Assembly: GCF_900067135.1 (NCBI RefSeq)
Contig: NZ_FJUR01000002.1
Span: forward strand, 547,501 to 611,500
Reading direction: 5' to 3'
From: Rhizobium sp. 9140
GTDB lineage: Bacteria > Pseudomonadota > Alphaproteobacteria > Rhizobiales > Rhizobiaceae
Length of the DNA stretch: 64,000 nucleotides
Below are positions 27,114 through 35,490 of this stretch, piece by piece. The position numbers were made by a program, and so were the translations under genes. Below the pieces are notes generated by a model. The model saw nothing but the letters and a program-made list of their open reading frames with translations, was not told the origin of the DNA and did no database searches. Position 1 is the stretch's first letter. Every line of letters begins with the position of its first letter.

Positions 27114-27872
27114 TCAGCCGGCCTTTCGGGCGCGGCTTTGGGCGAGACGATAGCTGTCGCCGTTCATCTCGAGGATGCTGACGTGATGGGTGATGCGGTC
27201 GAGCAAAGCGCCGGTCAGGCGCTCGGACCCCAAGGTTTCCGTCCATTCGTCAAAAGGAAGGTTGCTGGTGATCAGGGTCGCGCCTCGCTCGTATCGTTGC
27301 GAGATCAGCTCGAACAGCAATTCCGCGCCGGTCTTTGACAGCGGCACGAAGCCCAGTTCATCGATGATCAACAGCTGGTAGGCGGCCATCTGCTTCTGGA
27401 ACCGGATGAGACGCCGCTCGTCGCGCGCCTCCATCATCTCGCTGACCAGTGCGGCCGCTGTCGTGAACCCAACGGACAGGCCCTTCTGGCAGGCGGCCAG
27501 GCCGAGGCCGAGCGCCACATGGGTCTTGCCCGTGCCGCTGGGGCCGAGAGCGATAACGTTCTCCCTGCGCTCGATCCATTCGCAGCGCGCCAGTTCCAGC
27601 ACCTGCATCCTGTTCAGCTTTGGGATGGCGGCGAAGTCGAAACTGTCGAGGCTTTTGACGACCGGGAACCTGGCCGCCTTGATGCGACGCTCGACCTTGC
27701 GACGGTCCCGTTCGATCATCTCCCGCTCGGCAAGCCGGGTGAGGTATCCGACATGATCGACGCCTTCGGTGGCGCACAGCCGGGCCAGCTTCTGGTACTC
27801 GCGCTGGAAACTCGGCAGCTTCAGGGTTTTGAGATAATGGGTGAGAAGGATCTCGGGTGCTTGGGTGTTCAT
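27114..27872 (-). CDS. istB: IS21 helper ATPase IstB
   Basis: A 252-residue AAA+ ATPase related to DnaC. Walker A is GPSGTGKTH and Walker B is LLIIDELGF, followed by the sensor stretch LITSNLPFDEW. IstB works with the IstA transposase in target selection and transposition. The start at 27872 overlaps the istA stop by four bases (ATGA), the normal IS21 arrangement. The in-frame extension to 28001 overlaps istA and is rejected. Confidence 0.95.
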   Translation of the reverse strand: MNTQAPEILLTHYLKTLKLPSFQREYQKLARLCATEGVDHVGYLTRLAEREMIERDRRKVERRIKAARFPVVKSLDSFDFAAIPKLNRMQVLELARCEWIERRENVIALGPSGTGKTHVALGLGLAACQKGLSVGFTTAAALVSEMMEARDERRLIRFQKQMAAYQLLIIDELGFVPLSKTGAELLFELISQRYERGATLITSNLPFDEWTETLGSERLTGALLDRITHHVSILEMNGDSYRLAQSRARKAG

Positions 27873-29365
27873 GCGACTTCTCCCGCATCCGACGACAGGA
27901 GACGCATATACGCCTTCGCCGATGTCGTCTCGACCGTCGCCCTCGGCAAATACGGGTAGATGGACAGGTCCAGTCTGGGCGGCCGGCGTTCCACCCGGCA
28001 CAGGATCAGATGCTTGACGGCGTCAAAGCCAATGGCGCCAAGCTGGATCGCCTGCTTCACCGCCGCATGCAGATCGGCGAGTTCGAAGCTCTCCAGCAGG
28101 CGGAGGACCTGCACGTACTCACGCCGGCCGTGTTTGGCCATGCGGCCTTCCATCAACCGGCGCAGCGTAGCGAACTCTTGCGGCAAGTCCCAGCCCTGGA
28201 GGGGCGCTGCCTGATCCAGCGAATTGATCTTCTGCTCGATCAGCGGCAGGTAATGGACAGGATCGAAGACGACGTCTTCCCGTTCCCAGCACCGAGGATG
28301 GCGGGCGATGATCTCGCCACGGCCACCAATGACCACTTCGTTGACATAGCCGCGCACCCACACATCCTGATGGCCATAGGCGACCGGGACGGAATAGTCG
28401 TTGGTCTTGTAGCGCACCAGCGACTGCGCCGTCACCTTGGCACTTGCCTGGTCGCAGGCATCAAATGGCGAGGCTGGCAAGGCGCGCATGGCAGCCAGAT
28501 CGCGCCGCAAGCGCTCGCCGATCGTCTCGCTCTCGCCGCGCAGCCTGTCGCGCTGGCGCTTCCGGCACTGCTCCTCCAGAAAGGTGTTGAACGCCTCCCA
28601 TGTCGCAAACTGCGGGATCGGTACCATGAAGTTGCGCCGGGCATAGCCGACGAGACCCTCGACGTTCCCCTTGTCGTTGCCCTTGCCGGGACGGCCATAG
28701 CGATCCCGGATAAGGTAGTGGGACAGGAAGCCGCTGAACAACGTCGCGCGCTTGCGGGTGCCGTCAGGCAAAATCTTCGCCACCAGGCAACGGTCGTTGT
28801 CGTAGACGATCGATTGCGGCACGGCGCCGAAGAAAGCGAACGCATGGACATGGCCATCGACCCAGGCCTCGGCCACTGCCGCCGGATAGGCCCGCACGTA
28901 GCAGCCGTCGCTGTGCGGAAGGTCGAGCACGAAGAAATGCGCCTTCTGCTCGACACCGCCGATGACCACCATCGCCTCACCGAAATCGGCCTGCGCATGG
29001 CCGGGCGGATGCGACAGCGGCACGAACACTTCCTGGCGGCGCTGATCCCGCTCGCGCATGTAATCCTTGATGATCGTATAGCCGCCAGTGAACCCGCATT
29101 CGTCTCGAAGCCGGTCAAACACCCGCTTGGCCGTATGGCGCTGCTTGCGCGGCACTTGTCTGTCTTCGTCCAGCCAGTGATCGATCGTCGAGACAAACGC
29201 ATCCAGCTTGGGCCGCCGGATCGGTGATTGTCGCTGATAGCCAGGTGGCGTCGAATAGGACAGCATCTTGGAAACGCTGTCGCGCGATATGTTGAAATGC
29301 TTTGCAGCCTGACGCCGGCTCATGCCTTCCGAGCAAGCCAGTCGAACCTTCAGATATAATTCCAC
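27869..29365 (-). CDS. istA: IS21 transposase IstA
   Basis: A 498-residue transposase with an N-terminal helix-turn-helix (MSRRQAAKHFNISRDSVSKML), a DDE integrase core (QADFGEAMVV, then VYDNDRCLV, then GNDKGNVEGLVGY carrying the acidic residues) and a C-terminal beta-rich domain. The length is usual for the family and there is no stop or frameshift. The start is GTG at 29365. It cuts and joins the element ends together with IstB. Confidence 0.95.
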   Translation of the reverse strand: MELYLKVRLACSEGMSRRQAAKHFNISRDSVSKMLSYSTPPGYQRQSPIRRPKLDAFVSTIDHWLDEDRQVPRKQRHTAKRVFDRLRDECGFTGGYTIIKDYMRERDQRRQEVFVPLSHPPGHAQADFGEAMVVIGGVEQKAHFFVLDLPHSDGCYVRAYPAAVAEAWVDGHVHAFAFFGAVPQSIVYDNDRCLVAKILPDGTRKRATLFSGFLSHYLIRDRYGRPGKGNDKGNVEGLVGYARRNFMVPIPQFATWEAFNTFLEEQCRKRQRDRLRGESETIGERLRRDLAAMRALPASPFDACDQASAKVTAQSLVRYKTNDYSVPVAYGHQDVWVRGYVNEVVIGGRGEIIARHPRCWEREDVVFDPVHYLPLIEQKINSLDQAAPLQGWDLPQEFATLRRLMEGRMAKHGRREYVQVLRLLESFELADLHAAVKQAIQLGAIGFDAVKHLILCRVERRPPRLDLSIYPYLPRATVETTSAKAYMRLLSSDAGEVA

Positions 29366-29411
29366 GGTATAGATCCCCAGGCCCTCCTGCGCTCATTGCA
29401 GAAGAGAAATA

Positions 29412-29487
29412 GGTGGCCGACTTTTACGCCGCCCGAAGCGGGACAATCCCGCCGCTACCGTGGTCTAATTTTGCACCGCCGCTCTCA
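29412..29487. repeat. IS21 right terminal repeats
   Basis: Reading inward from 29487 the outer copy is TGAGAGCGGCGGTGCAAAAT and the inner copy, around 29412-29433, is GGCGGCGTAAAAGTCGGCCAC. The inner copy matches the left inner copy at 20 of 21 positions. Confidence 0.8.
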
Positions 29488-29725
29488 CCTACCATCGCGG
29501 CCCGGAAAAACCGGTCGTCCGTCACTTCCTGACGATCAACCGTCCCGGCGCTGCTTAAGCAAGCGTCTGCATGCCTGAAGATGACGGACAGCGTAACGAA
29601 TGCCTCCCGATCATTGCGAAAACGGCAATTAACTCGACAGTCTTGCGGCAATTGTGTGAGCCGGCGCTTTCCGACAAAATCGCTTCATCAGACAGAGCCC
29701 AACCCAGACACAGGAAACCAGCACC
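29488..29725 (+). other. Flank of the IS21 element and upstream region of the hydrolase gene
   Basis: A 238-bp stretch. Directly at the IS edge a short frame reads YHRGPEKPVVRHFLTINRPGAA and stops near 29556; it could be the 3' end of a gene cut by the insertion, but I cannot assign it. No IS3 or group II intron sequence is recognisable here, although it would be expected if the IS had simply inserted in the intron. The rest probably holds the hydrolase promoter. Confidence 0.4.
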
Positions 29726-30562
29726 ATGAGCACCATCACCACACAGGACGGCGTCGAGATCTTCTTCAAGGATTGGGGAAGCAAGGACGCGCAGCCGATC
29801 GTTTTCCACCATGGCTGGCCGCTGTCATCCGACGACTGGGATGCCCAGATGCTGTTCTTCGTCTCCAGGGGCTACCGCGTCGTCGCCCATGACCGGCGCG
29901 GCCACGGACGTTCGGCCCAGGTCGCGGATGGCCACGACATGGATCATTATGCCGCCGATGCCTTTGCGGTCGCCGAACATCTCGATCTTAAGAATGCGGT
30001 TCATATCGGTCACTCCACAGGCGGCGGCGAAGTTGCGCGCTACGTCGCCAGACACGGCCAGCCGGCCGGCCGCGTGGCCAAGGCCGTGCTCGTTTCCGCC
30101 GTGCCGCCGCTGATGCTGAAGACCGAAGGCAACCCGGACGGCCTGTCGATGGAGGTGTTCGACGGTTTCCGCTCGGCGCTGGCTGCCAACCGTGCCCAGT
30201 TCTTCCGCGATGTCCCGGCAGGTCCGTTCTACGGCTTCAATCGTGACGGCGCCACGGTGCACGAAGGCGTGATCCAGAATTGGTGGCGTCAGGGCATGAT
30301 GGGCGGCGCGAAGGCCCATTATGATGGCATCAAGGCTTTCTCCGAAACCGACCAGATCGAAGACCTCAAGGCCATCACGGTTCCCACGCTGGTGCTGCAC
30401 GGCGAGGACGACCAAATCGTTCCGATCGGCGCTTCGGCCCATAAATCCGTGAAGCTGCTCGTAAACGGCACGCTGAAGACCTATCCCGGCTTCTCGCACG
30501 GCATGCTTACCGTCAATGCCGACGTGCTCAACGCCGACCTCCTGACCTTCGTAGAAGCCTGA
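29726..30562 (+). CDS. Cofactor-free haloperoxidase-type alpha/beta hydrolase
   Basis: A 278-residue alpha/beta hydrolase of the non-heme chloroperoxidase / aryl esterase group. The catalytic triad is visible as Ser in GHSTGGGE (near residue 95), Asp in HGEDDQIVP (near 228) and His in PGFSHGM (near 257). The N-terminal [12 protein letters not shown] provides the oxyanion hole, and the aromatic segment AGPFYGFNR is typical of the family. Such enzymes are esterases with perhydrolase activity that can oxidise halides in the presence of acetate and peroxide; the natural substrate is usually unknown. The gene stands downstream of the mobile cluster and upstream of the ChaC-like gene. Confidence 0.9.
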   Translation: MSTITTQDGVEIFFKDWGSKDAQPIVFHHGWPLSSDDWDAQMLFFVSRGYRVVAHDRRGHGRSAQVADGHDMDHYAADAFAVAEHLDLKNAVHIGHSTGGGEVARYVARHGQPAGRVAKAVLVSAVPPLMLKTEGNPDGLSMEVFDGFRSALAANRAQFFRDVPAGPFYGFNRDGATVHEGVIQNWWRQGMMGGAKAHYDGIKAFSETDQIEDLKAITVPTLVLHGEDDQIVPIGASAHKSVKLLVNGTLKTYPGFSHGMLTVNADVLNADLLTFVEA

Positions 30563-30643
30563 TAATGGCCACGGCGACGGGTGCACTCCCGCATCCGTCG
30601 CCCGTGCCGACAACGAACGTGCCGACAACGAGACGGTGATGAT

Positions 30644-31336
30644 ATGACCCGCAACGCCACAGCCCTGAAGCTTACCCCGGAGCTCGTCGCAAAGACGTTG
30701 CGGGTGGTCGAGGATCAGGGACCGGAGCCGAACCGGACGCCTATCTCGCCGGCGCAACTGGACGCCCTCGTTTCCCGCATCGAGGCGGAAGCGGACGGTG
30801 ACATCTGGGTCTTCGCCTATGGCTCCCTGATGTGGAACCCGGGCTTTGCGGTCTCGGCCAGCGAGCCTGCCTTAGCTTACGGATGGCACCGGGCCTTCTC
30901 GTTGCGTATCGAGCGCCTGCGGGCGACGTCGGCGGCACCGGGCCTGATGCTCGCGTTAAGACAGGGCGGAAGCTGCGCCGGCCGCATTCTGAAGCTGCCG
31001 TCCGAGACGCAGCGGGCAGATCTCCGCACGCTTCTCGCTCGCGAAATTCGCTATGCCGAAGTCTCCGACATGGTGCGCTGGGTCACCGTCAGAACGTCTT
31101 CCGGCACGCGCAGGGTTCTCACCTTCTGGGCCAGTGCGCGGCAGTGTCCCCTGACGGAAAGCATCCGCCTCGAAGAAGCCGCCGTGCTCATCGCCCAGGC
31201 CTGCGGCCCCGCCGGATCCTGTGCGGAATACCTGCACCGCACTGTCTGCGATCTTGCAAAACGCAACATTCTCGACCGCAATCTCTGGCGCCTTCAGGAA
31301 ATGGTTGCCGCAAGGCTGACCGCTCTTCCGGCGTGA
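30644..31336 (+). CDS. ChaC-like gamma-glutamylcyclotransferase
   Basis: A 230-residue protein with the hallmark [13 protein letters not shown] motif (near residues 45-57), which forms the substrate-binding loop of ChaC enzymes. Further typical elements are YGWHRAFSL and the C-terminal [11 protein letters not shown]. ChaC enzymes release 5-oxoproline from glutathione in the cytoplasm. The start at 30644 follows the family N-terminus; the 21-residue extension to 30581 is not supported. The 81-bp gap after the hydrolase gene permits co-transcription, but no link is known. The position of the general-base Glu cannot be fixed confidently by eye. Confidence 0.88.
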   Translation: MTRNATALKLTPELVAKTLRVVEDQGPEPNRTPISPAQLDALVSRIEAEADGDIWVFAYGSLMWNPGFAVSASEPALAYGWHRAFSLRIERLRATSAAPGLMLALRQGGSCAGRILKLPSETQRADLRTLLAREIRYAEVSDMVRWVTVRTSSGTRRVLTFWASARQCPLTESIRLEEAAVLIAQACGPAGSCAEYLHRTVCDLAKRNILDRNLWRLQEMVAARLTALPA

Positions 31337-31643
31337 CGCGAGGGCCGCCGGAGGCGCAAGGTCTTCACATCTTCGCGATTACACGCGAAATCATATGCCG
31401 AAACGTTGGAGATATCGGTCATCTTCTTGCGTAAATGCTCGATTATTTTTACAAATCCGTCGCTTACGATGGGAGCCAAACATGGCCGCATCGCGGGGTC
31501 GAGGGCCTGCCCTCGGCTTTCCTCCGACGACAACTACAGAAAACGGCGTCGGACGGCGGGAAGACCCCGAGCAGAATGACCAGCGGGTCGGGAGGCTCGC
31601 GTTCCCTCGCGTTCCCTCCCCCCTGCGTCCCAAGGAGACGGAT
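31337..31643. other. Intergenic region upstream of the LivJ-like gene
   Basis: 307 bp without a supported gene. The first half is AT-richer (around 31435-31455) and could hold the promoter. There is a small inverted repeat CGAGGG/CCCTCG at 31500-31515 and a direct duplication of TCGCGTTCCC near 31599-31617. A strong AAGGAG Shine-Dalgarno at 31632 belongs to the next gene. Confidence 0.4.
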
Positions 31644-32759
31644 ATGACATTGAAGACAATCACCGCGGCGTTGGCGGCAACGCTTGCCTTTTCGCCGCTT
31701 GCGGCAACGGCCGCCCATGCCGATATCACCATCGGCCTCGTCGCACCGCTGACGGGTCCGGTTGCCGCCATCGGCGCTCAGATCAAGAACGGCGCGGAAA
31801 CAGCCGTCGAGGAGCTGAACAAGAAGGGCGGCGTCAATGGCGAAAAGCTCGTTCTCAAGATTGCCGACGATGCCGGCGAGCCGAAGCAGGGCGTCTCCGC
31901 TGCCAACCAGCTGATCGCCGAGGACATCCGCTTCGTGGTCGGCCCGGTCACGTCGGGCGTTTCGATCCCCGCCTCCGTCGCCTTTGCCGAGAACGGCACG
32001 CTGATGGTCACCCCCACCGCGACGTCGCCGGAACTGACCGCGCGCGGCCTCACCACCGTCTTTCGCACCTGCGGCCGGGACGACCAGCAGGCGGACGTTG
32101 CCGCGAAGTATGTCGTCGAGAACTTCAAGGGCAAGAAGATCGCGATCCTCAACGACAAGGGTCAGTACGGCAAGGGCCTTGCCGATGCCTTCAAGACCTC
32201 GCTGAACGCCGCCGGCATCACGGAGATCTTCAACGATGCGCTGACGGCCGGCGACAAGGATTTCAGTGCGCTCGTGACACGCATGAAGGCGGAAGGCGTC
32301 GAGGTTCTCTACTTCGGCGGTTACCACCCGGAAGCGGGCCTTCTGGTGCGCCAGATGAAGGATGCCGGCATGACCGTGCAGCTGATCGCCGGCGATGGCC
32401 TGTCGAACAGCGAGTTCATCGCCACCGGCGGCGATGACGCCAACGGCACCATCTATACCAATGCCGCCGACGCGCTGAAGAGCGCCGACAGCAAGGCCGC
32501 AGCCGACGCGCTGACGGCGAAGAACATTCCGGTCGAAGCCTTCACGCTCAATGCCTATGCCGCCGTCGAAGTCATCGCCGCCGGCATCACCAAAGCGGGC
32601 AGCAAGGACGATGCCGAAGCCGTCGCGCAGGCCCTGAAGGACGGGACCCCCATCAAGACCGCCATCGGCGATCTGACCTACGGCGAAACCGGCGACCTCA
32701 CCTCGCAGAGCTTCTCCGTGTACAAGTGGGAAGGCGGCAAGACCGTCGCCGCCGAGTAA
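31644..32759 (+). CDS. Branched-chain amino acid ABC transporter substrate-binding protein (LivJ-like)
   Basis: A 371-residue periplasmic binding protein with a signal peptide (about 1-26, ending AAHA) and the type I fold of the LivJ/LivK family: [26 protein letters not shown], then [19 protein letters not shown] and [10 protein letters not shown] motifs that contact the ligand. It binds leucine-type or other amino acids in the periplasm. The start at 31644 has an AAGGAG Shine-Dalgarno six bases upstream. No permease or ATPase genes are adjacent, so this is an orphan binding protein that must dock on a Liv system encoded elsewhere. A strong terminator follows, so it is monocistronic. Confidence 0.94.
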   Translation: MTLKTITAALAATLAFSPLAATAAHADITIGLVAPLTGPVAAIGAQIKNGAETAVEELNKKGGVNGEKLVLKIADDAGEPKQGVSAANQLIAEDIRFVVGPVTSGVSIPASVAFAENGTLMVTPTATSPELTARGLTTVFRTCGRDDQQADVAAKYVVENFKGKKIAILNDKGQYGKGLADAFKTSLNAAGITEIFNDALTAGDKDFSALVTRMKAEGVEVLYFGGYHPEAGLLVRQMKDAGMTVQLIAGDGLSNSEFIATGGDDANGTIYTNAADALKSADSKAAADALTAKNIPVEAFTLNAYAAVEVIAAGITKAGSKDDAEAVAQALKDGTPIKTAIGDLTYGETGDLTSQSFSVYKWEGGKTVAAE

Positions 32760-32781
32760 TCGAGCCATCGCCGATCCGCTG

Positions 32782-32802
32782 CGGGCGCCTTCGTGGCGCC
32801 CG
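32782..32802 (+). terminator. Terminator of the LivJ-like gene
   Basis: CGGGCGCC at 32782-32789 pairs with GGCGCCCG at 32795-32802 around a 5-base loop containing TTCG, followed by TTTGCGTTT. It lies 22 bp after the stop codon. Confidence 0.85.
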
Positions 32803-32887
32803 TTTGCGTTTGTGTCGTGCTTAAATCGATGTCGGTCGAAGGCGTTATGCCTTAAGAGACGGCAAAACGGTATTTGGAGACCATGAA

Positions 32888-33133
32888 TTGAGCAATGACT
32901 GGAACAAGGGTGTAACGCTTGCGCTGGAAGGGCCGGGAACGTTCACCACGATCACCAACAATCAGCAGGCCTCCTGGGCGCTGATCGAAGACTGGCCGCT
33001 CGAAGACGGCGAAGCGCTGGATGCGGCGCTTCTGACGCTGGAGGCCGCAATGAAGGGCAAGAAGTCGGCGGAAGCCGCGCGGTTGTCCTTCATTGCCGCC
33101 GCCCATGAAGCCGGCATCGAGATCAAGGAATAG
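32888..33133 (+). CDS. DUF982 domain protein
   Basis: An 81-residue acidic protein with the DUF982 pattern: an aromatic-rich first half (SWALIEDWPLEDGEALDAAL) and an AAMKGKKSAEAARLSFIAAAHEAGI second half. This family is small, largely confined to rhizobia and relatives, and has no known function. The start is TTG at 32888, preceded by GGAGA at seven bases; a nearby ATG at 32883 is out of frame and closes at once. It stands alone between the LivJ terminator and the convergent anti-sigma gene. Confidence 0.8.
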   Translation: MSNDWNKGVTLALEGPGTFTTITNNQQASWALIEDWPLEDGEALDAALLTLEAAMKGKKSAEAARLSFIAAAHEAGIEIKE

Positions 33134-33176
33134 CGGTCGGGCCGACGTCGAACGCCTTCACAAATCGAACCGCCTG

Positions 33177-33881
33177 TTACCGCGCGATCTTGGCAAATCC
33201 CTTTGCGAGGATCAGGCCGGTCGGCCTGCCGGTCGGGGAGCCGCCAGCCTGCTCCAGCGTGAGCTCGTAGAGCTGGCTGTCATGCGGCTCGGGCAAGGAA
33301 GGCCCGTTCAGGCGCACAGAGCGGGCGTCATCGATCAGACCGAGCGAGACCGGGCCGCGTTCGGCCGACGGCAGGGTCCAGACCTCGATCGTCTTGCCCT
33401 CGGGAACCGTAAAGTCCGCCAGCAGCCGCACGGCGGCATTCTCGTTGCCGAAATCCTCCACGATCGCCTTCACATCGCCGGCCTCGTTGACGAGCACCGC
33501 GACGACGAGCGGTTCGACGGTGCGCATGAGGTTGAACGAAAGTGCCACGGCAAGAATGACGGCCGCGGCCATGGCCGCGAGCGCCGTCGCCCGCCAGCCG
33601 CCAGGCCTGTTGTCGTTTGCCGTCGGCTTGTGTACGGCCTCAGTCCGCGAATCCTGCGCCGGCAGCGCGGCATCGATGCGGCTCCAGAGATCGTCACCGA
33701 GAACGGTTGGCTCCGCCGTGTCGTCCAGCGGCAGAAAACGCTCCCGGCTGGCGGCGATCGCGGCCTTGAGGTCAGGATCGCGCTCGATATCGGCCTCGAC
33801 CTGTCGCGCCTGCATCGCATCCAGCAAGCCCAGCACATATTCGTCGGCAATGATGCCGATATCGGTCCGGTCTTCGCTCAT
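33177..33881 (-). CDS. Anti-sigma factor, RskA type
   Basis: A 234-residue single-pass membrane protein. The cytoplasmic N-terminal domain (about 1-90, starting ADEYVLGLLDAMQARQVEADIERDPDL) binds the sigma factor. One transmembrane helix lies at about 95-117 (ALAAMAAAVILAVALSFNLM), followed by a periplasmic RskA C-terminal domain with FTVPEGKTIEVWTLP. It lacks the zinc-binding HxxxCxxC of the ChrR/RsrA type. Its start overlaps the sigma gene stop by four bases. By family analogy it holds the sigma factor inactive until regulated proteolysis. Confidence 0.92.
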   Translation of the reverse strand: MSEDRTDIGIIADEYVLGLLDAMQARQVEADIERDPDLKAAIAASRERFLPLDDTAEPTVLGDDLWSRIDAALPAQDSRTEAVHKPTANDNRPGGWRATALAAMAAAVILAVALSFNLMRTVEPLVVAVLVNEAGDVKAIVEDFGNENAAVRLLADFTVPEGKTIEVWTLPSAERGPVSLGLIDDARSVRLNGPSLPEPHDSQLYELTLEQAGGSPTGRPTGLILAKGFAKIAR

Positions 33882-34429
33882 GTCATGCACTCCCGCAATG
33901 CGGAAAGACCGCGCCGGATCCAGGACTTCGTCGTGCCGAGTGGAATACGCAGCCGGCCGGCGATCTCGCCATGGGAATATCCGCCGATATAGGCCATGAG
34001 AATGCCGCGCCTTTTGGTGTCGTCGAGAGCACCCAGGCAATCGTGAAGCCGGGAGGTTCGATCGAGCTGGTGCCAGGCCGCCATGACGTGATCCACCTGA
34101 TCGCGCTCGCGCAGGACCTCGACATCTTCGACGGTATATTCCCGCTTTCCGTCGCGCAGCAGGTTGAGGGCGCGGTTGCGAACGATGGCGTAGATCCAGC
34201 CGCGGGCAGAGCCGCGATCCGGCTGATACTGATGGGCCTGCGTCCAGATGCGGATGAAGCTTTCCTGAACCACCTCTTCGGCAAGATCACGCCGCCGCAC
34301 GATACGCTCGGCAATCGTCACCAGACGGCCGGCCTCCCGATCGAAGATGGCGCGCAATGCTGTGCGATCACCCTTGGCGCAGGCGGCCAGTGCCGTCGTC
34401 AGATCGTCCGGCGCTGCGCCCATCGACAT
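33878..34429 (-). CDS. ECF sigma factor, SigK/ECF19-like
   Basis: A 183-residue sigma factor with region 2 (IVRRRDLAEEVVQESFIRIWTQAHQYQPDRGSARGWIYAIVRNRALNLLR) and region 4 (GILMAYIGGYSHGEIAGRLRIPLGTTKSWIRRGL). Pairing with an RskA-type anti-sigma places it in the SigK-like group. The ATG at 34429 has AAAGG at suitable spacing; a GTG seven codons upstream is less likely. It is divergent from the DUF4394 gene, and the shared intergenic region has a mirrored GCATCCA element, suggesting that the sigma factor transcribes both itself and that gene. Confidence 0.93.
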   Translation of the reverse strand: MSMGAAPDDLTTALAACAKGDRTALRAIFDREAGRLVTIAERIVRRRDLAEEVVQESFIRIWTQAHQYQPDRGSARGWIYAIVRNRALNLLRDGKREYTVEDVEVLRERDQVDHVMAAWHQLDRTSRLHDCLGALDDTKRRGILMAYIGGYSHGEIAGRLRIPLGTTKSWIRRGLSALRECMT

Positions 34430-34498
34430 TCGAGACCTTTCATATCGCACCGCGCCTTCGGCGCGATCTTACATACTCTACCCGCCGATCGGCAAAAA

Positions 34499-34538
34499 TG
34501 GATGCGTGCTAAAAATATTTTTCAACCTGCTGCATCCA
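34499..34538. promoter_or_regulatory. Mirrored candidate ECF promoters
   Basis: GCATCCA occurs on the plus strand at 34532-34538 and on the minus strand at 34505-34499. In both directions it is followed after 14 bases by a CGnGT element (CGTGTC toward the DUF4394 gene, CGGGTA toward the sigma gene). Such -35/-10 pairs are expected for an autoregulated ECF sigma factor and its divergent target, and the -35-like part resembles the CCATCC that I recall for SigK. It is inferred from pattern only. Confidence 0.5.
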
Positions 34539-34630
34539 GACGGGTCAGCTCCCGTGTCTTCAAGACAGGAAGCATCGCCGTCCACGCGCAGATGCCTTCC
34601 GAAAATGGATCAACACACGGGAGAATTTCC

Positions 34631-35419
34631 ATGAAGACCGTTCGTTTCGCCTTGATCGCCTCCACCCTTCTCGTTGCCGGCACCAGCAGCCTTCTTGCCG
34701 CGCCCGTCCTCGGCCTCACCGGCGACAAGACCCTCGTCATGTTCGACACGGAGAAGCCCGCCGTCACAAAGAGCATGGATGTTACGGGCGTCGACAAGCT
34801 CGTCGGCATCGACTTCCGCCCCGGAAACAAGACCGTCATCGGCGTCACCCCGGAGAACGAGATCGTCTCGATCAACCTCGAGACGGGTGCTGCGACGTCG
34901 GTCGCCAAGATGGACAAGATGCTGACGATGACGGCCGCGCCCGTGGTGATCGATTTCAACCCGATGGCCGACCGTCTGCGCTTCATGACCGGCACCACCA
35001 ACCACCGCGTCCACCCGGATACCGGCGCCGTCACGGTCGATGGCGCGCTCGCATACGAGGACGGCGACATGCACAAGGGCGAGACGCCCGAGATCGTCGC
35101 TGCGGCCTACACGAACTCGATCGGCAAGCCGGAGAAGACGGCGATGTACAACATCGACGCGACGATCGGCGCCCTGATCCAGCAGACGAAGCCGAATGAC
35201 GGCACCTTGAAAGCCATCGGCAAGCTCGGCCTGAAGGACAAGCCGGCCACCTATGCCTTCGACATTCAGGGCATGGAAAGCGGTGGCAACGCCGCTTATC
35301 TCGCCGCCGGCAAGACGCTCTACACGGTGAACCTTGAGACCGGCGCCGCCACCGAAGTCGGTGCGATCACAGGTCTCGACAATGATCTGCGCGATATCGC
35401 GATCCTGCCGGCGATGTAA
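34631..35419 (+). CDS. DUF4394 domain secreted protein
   Basis: A 262-residue protein with a signal peptide (MKTVRFALIASTLLVAGTSS to about residue 23) and a repetitive beta-propeller-like body in which blocks such as GIDFRPGNKTVIGVTPENEI and VIDFNPMADRLRFMTGT recur, matching DUF4394. The function is unknown; the protein should be periplasmic or secreted. A GGGAG Shine-Dalgarno lies eight bases upstream. It is divergent from the ECF sigma/anti-sigma pair and is the best candidate target of that sigma factor. Confidence 0.88.
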   Translation: MKTVRFALIASTLLVAGTSSLLAAPVLGLTGDKTLVMFDTEKPAVTKSMDVTGVDKLVGIDFRPGNKTVIGVTPENEIVSINLETGAATSVAKMDKMLTMTAAPVVIDFNPMADRLRFMTGTTNHRVHPDTGAVTVDGALAYEDGDMHKGETPEIVAAAYTNSIGKPEKTAMYNIDATIGALIQQTKPNDGTLKAIGKLGLKDKPATYAFDIQGMESGGNAAYLAAGKTLYTVNLETGAATEVGAITGLDNDLRDIAILPAM

Positions 35420-35433
35420 TCGTCGCCAGACCT

Positions 35434-35461
35434 GTGCGGCCGTGCTGGTGCGCGGCCGCAC
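35434..35461 (+). terminator. Possible terminator between convergent DUF4394 and LacI genes
   Basis: GTGCGGCC at 35434-35441 pairs with GGCCGCAC at 35454-35461 around a 12-base loop, 15 bp after the DUF4394 stop. No T run follows, so its strength is uncertain. Confidence 0.4.
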
Positions 35462-35490
35462 CTCTGTGCCCTTGTCCGCGTCTTCGTCGT

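Larger units (their letters stand above)
26982..29487 (-). mobile_element. IS21-family insertion sequence, complete
   Basis: A 2506-bp element with istA and istB and matching ends. Both termini begin with TG and share CGGCGGnGnAAAATnnnnCCAC (left from 26982, right read inward from 29487). A second inner copy of the same motif (GGCGGCGyAAAAGTCGGCCAC) lies at both ends, the multiple terminal repeats expected for IS21. Both genes look intact, so the element may be active. The flanks (GGCT on the left, CCTA on the right) show no target-site duplication, pointing to a deletion or recombination after insertion. Confidence 0.88.

Noticed and set aside
26982..27246. N-terminal extension of the group II intron reverse transcriptase into the IS21 element
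   Set aside because: The extra residues are encoded by the IS terminal repeats and the adjoining istB 3' region, so the extension is a chimera created by the insertion.
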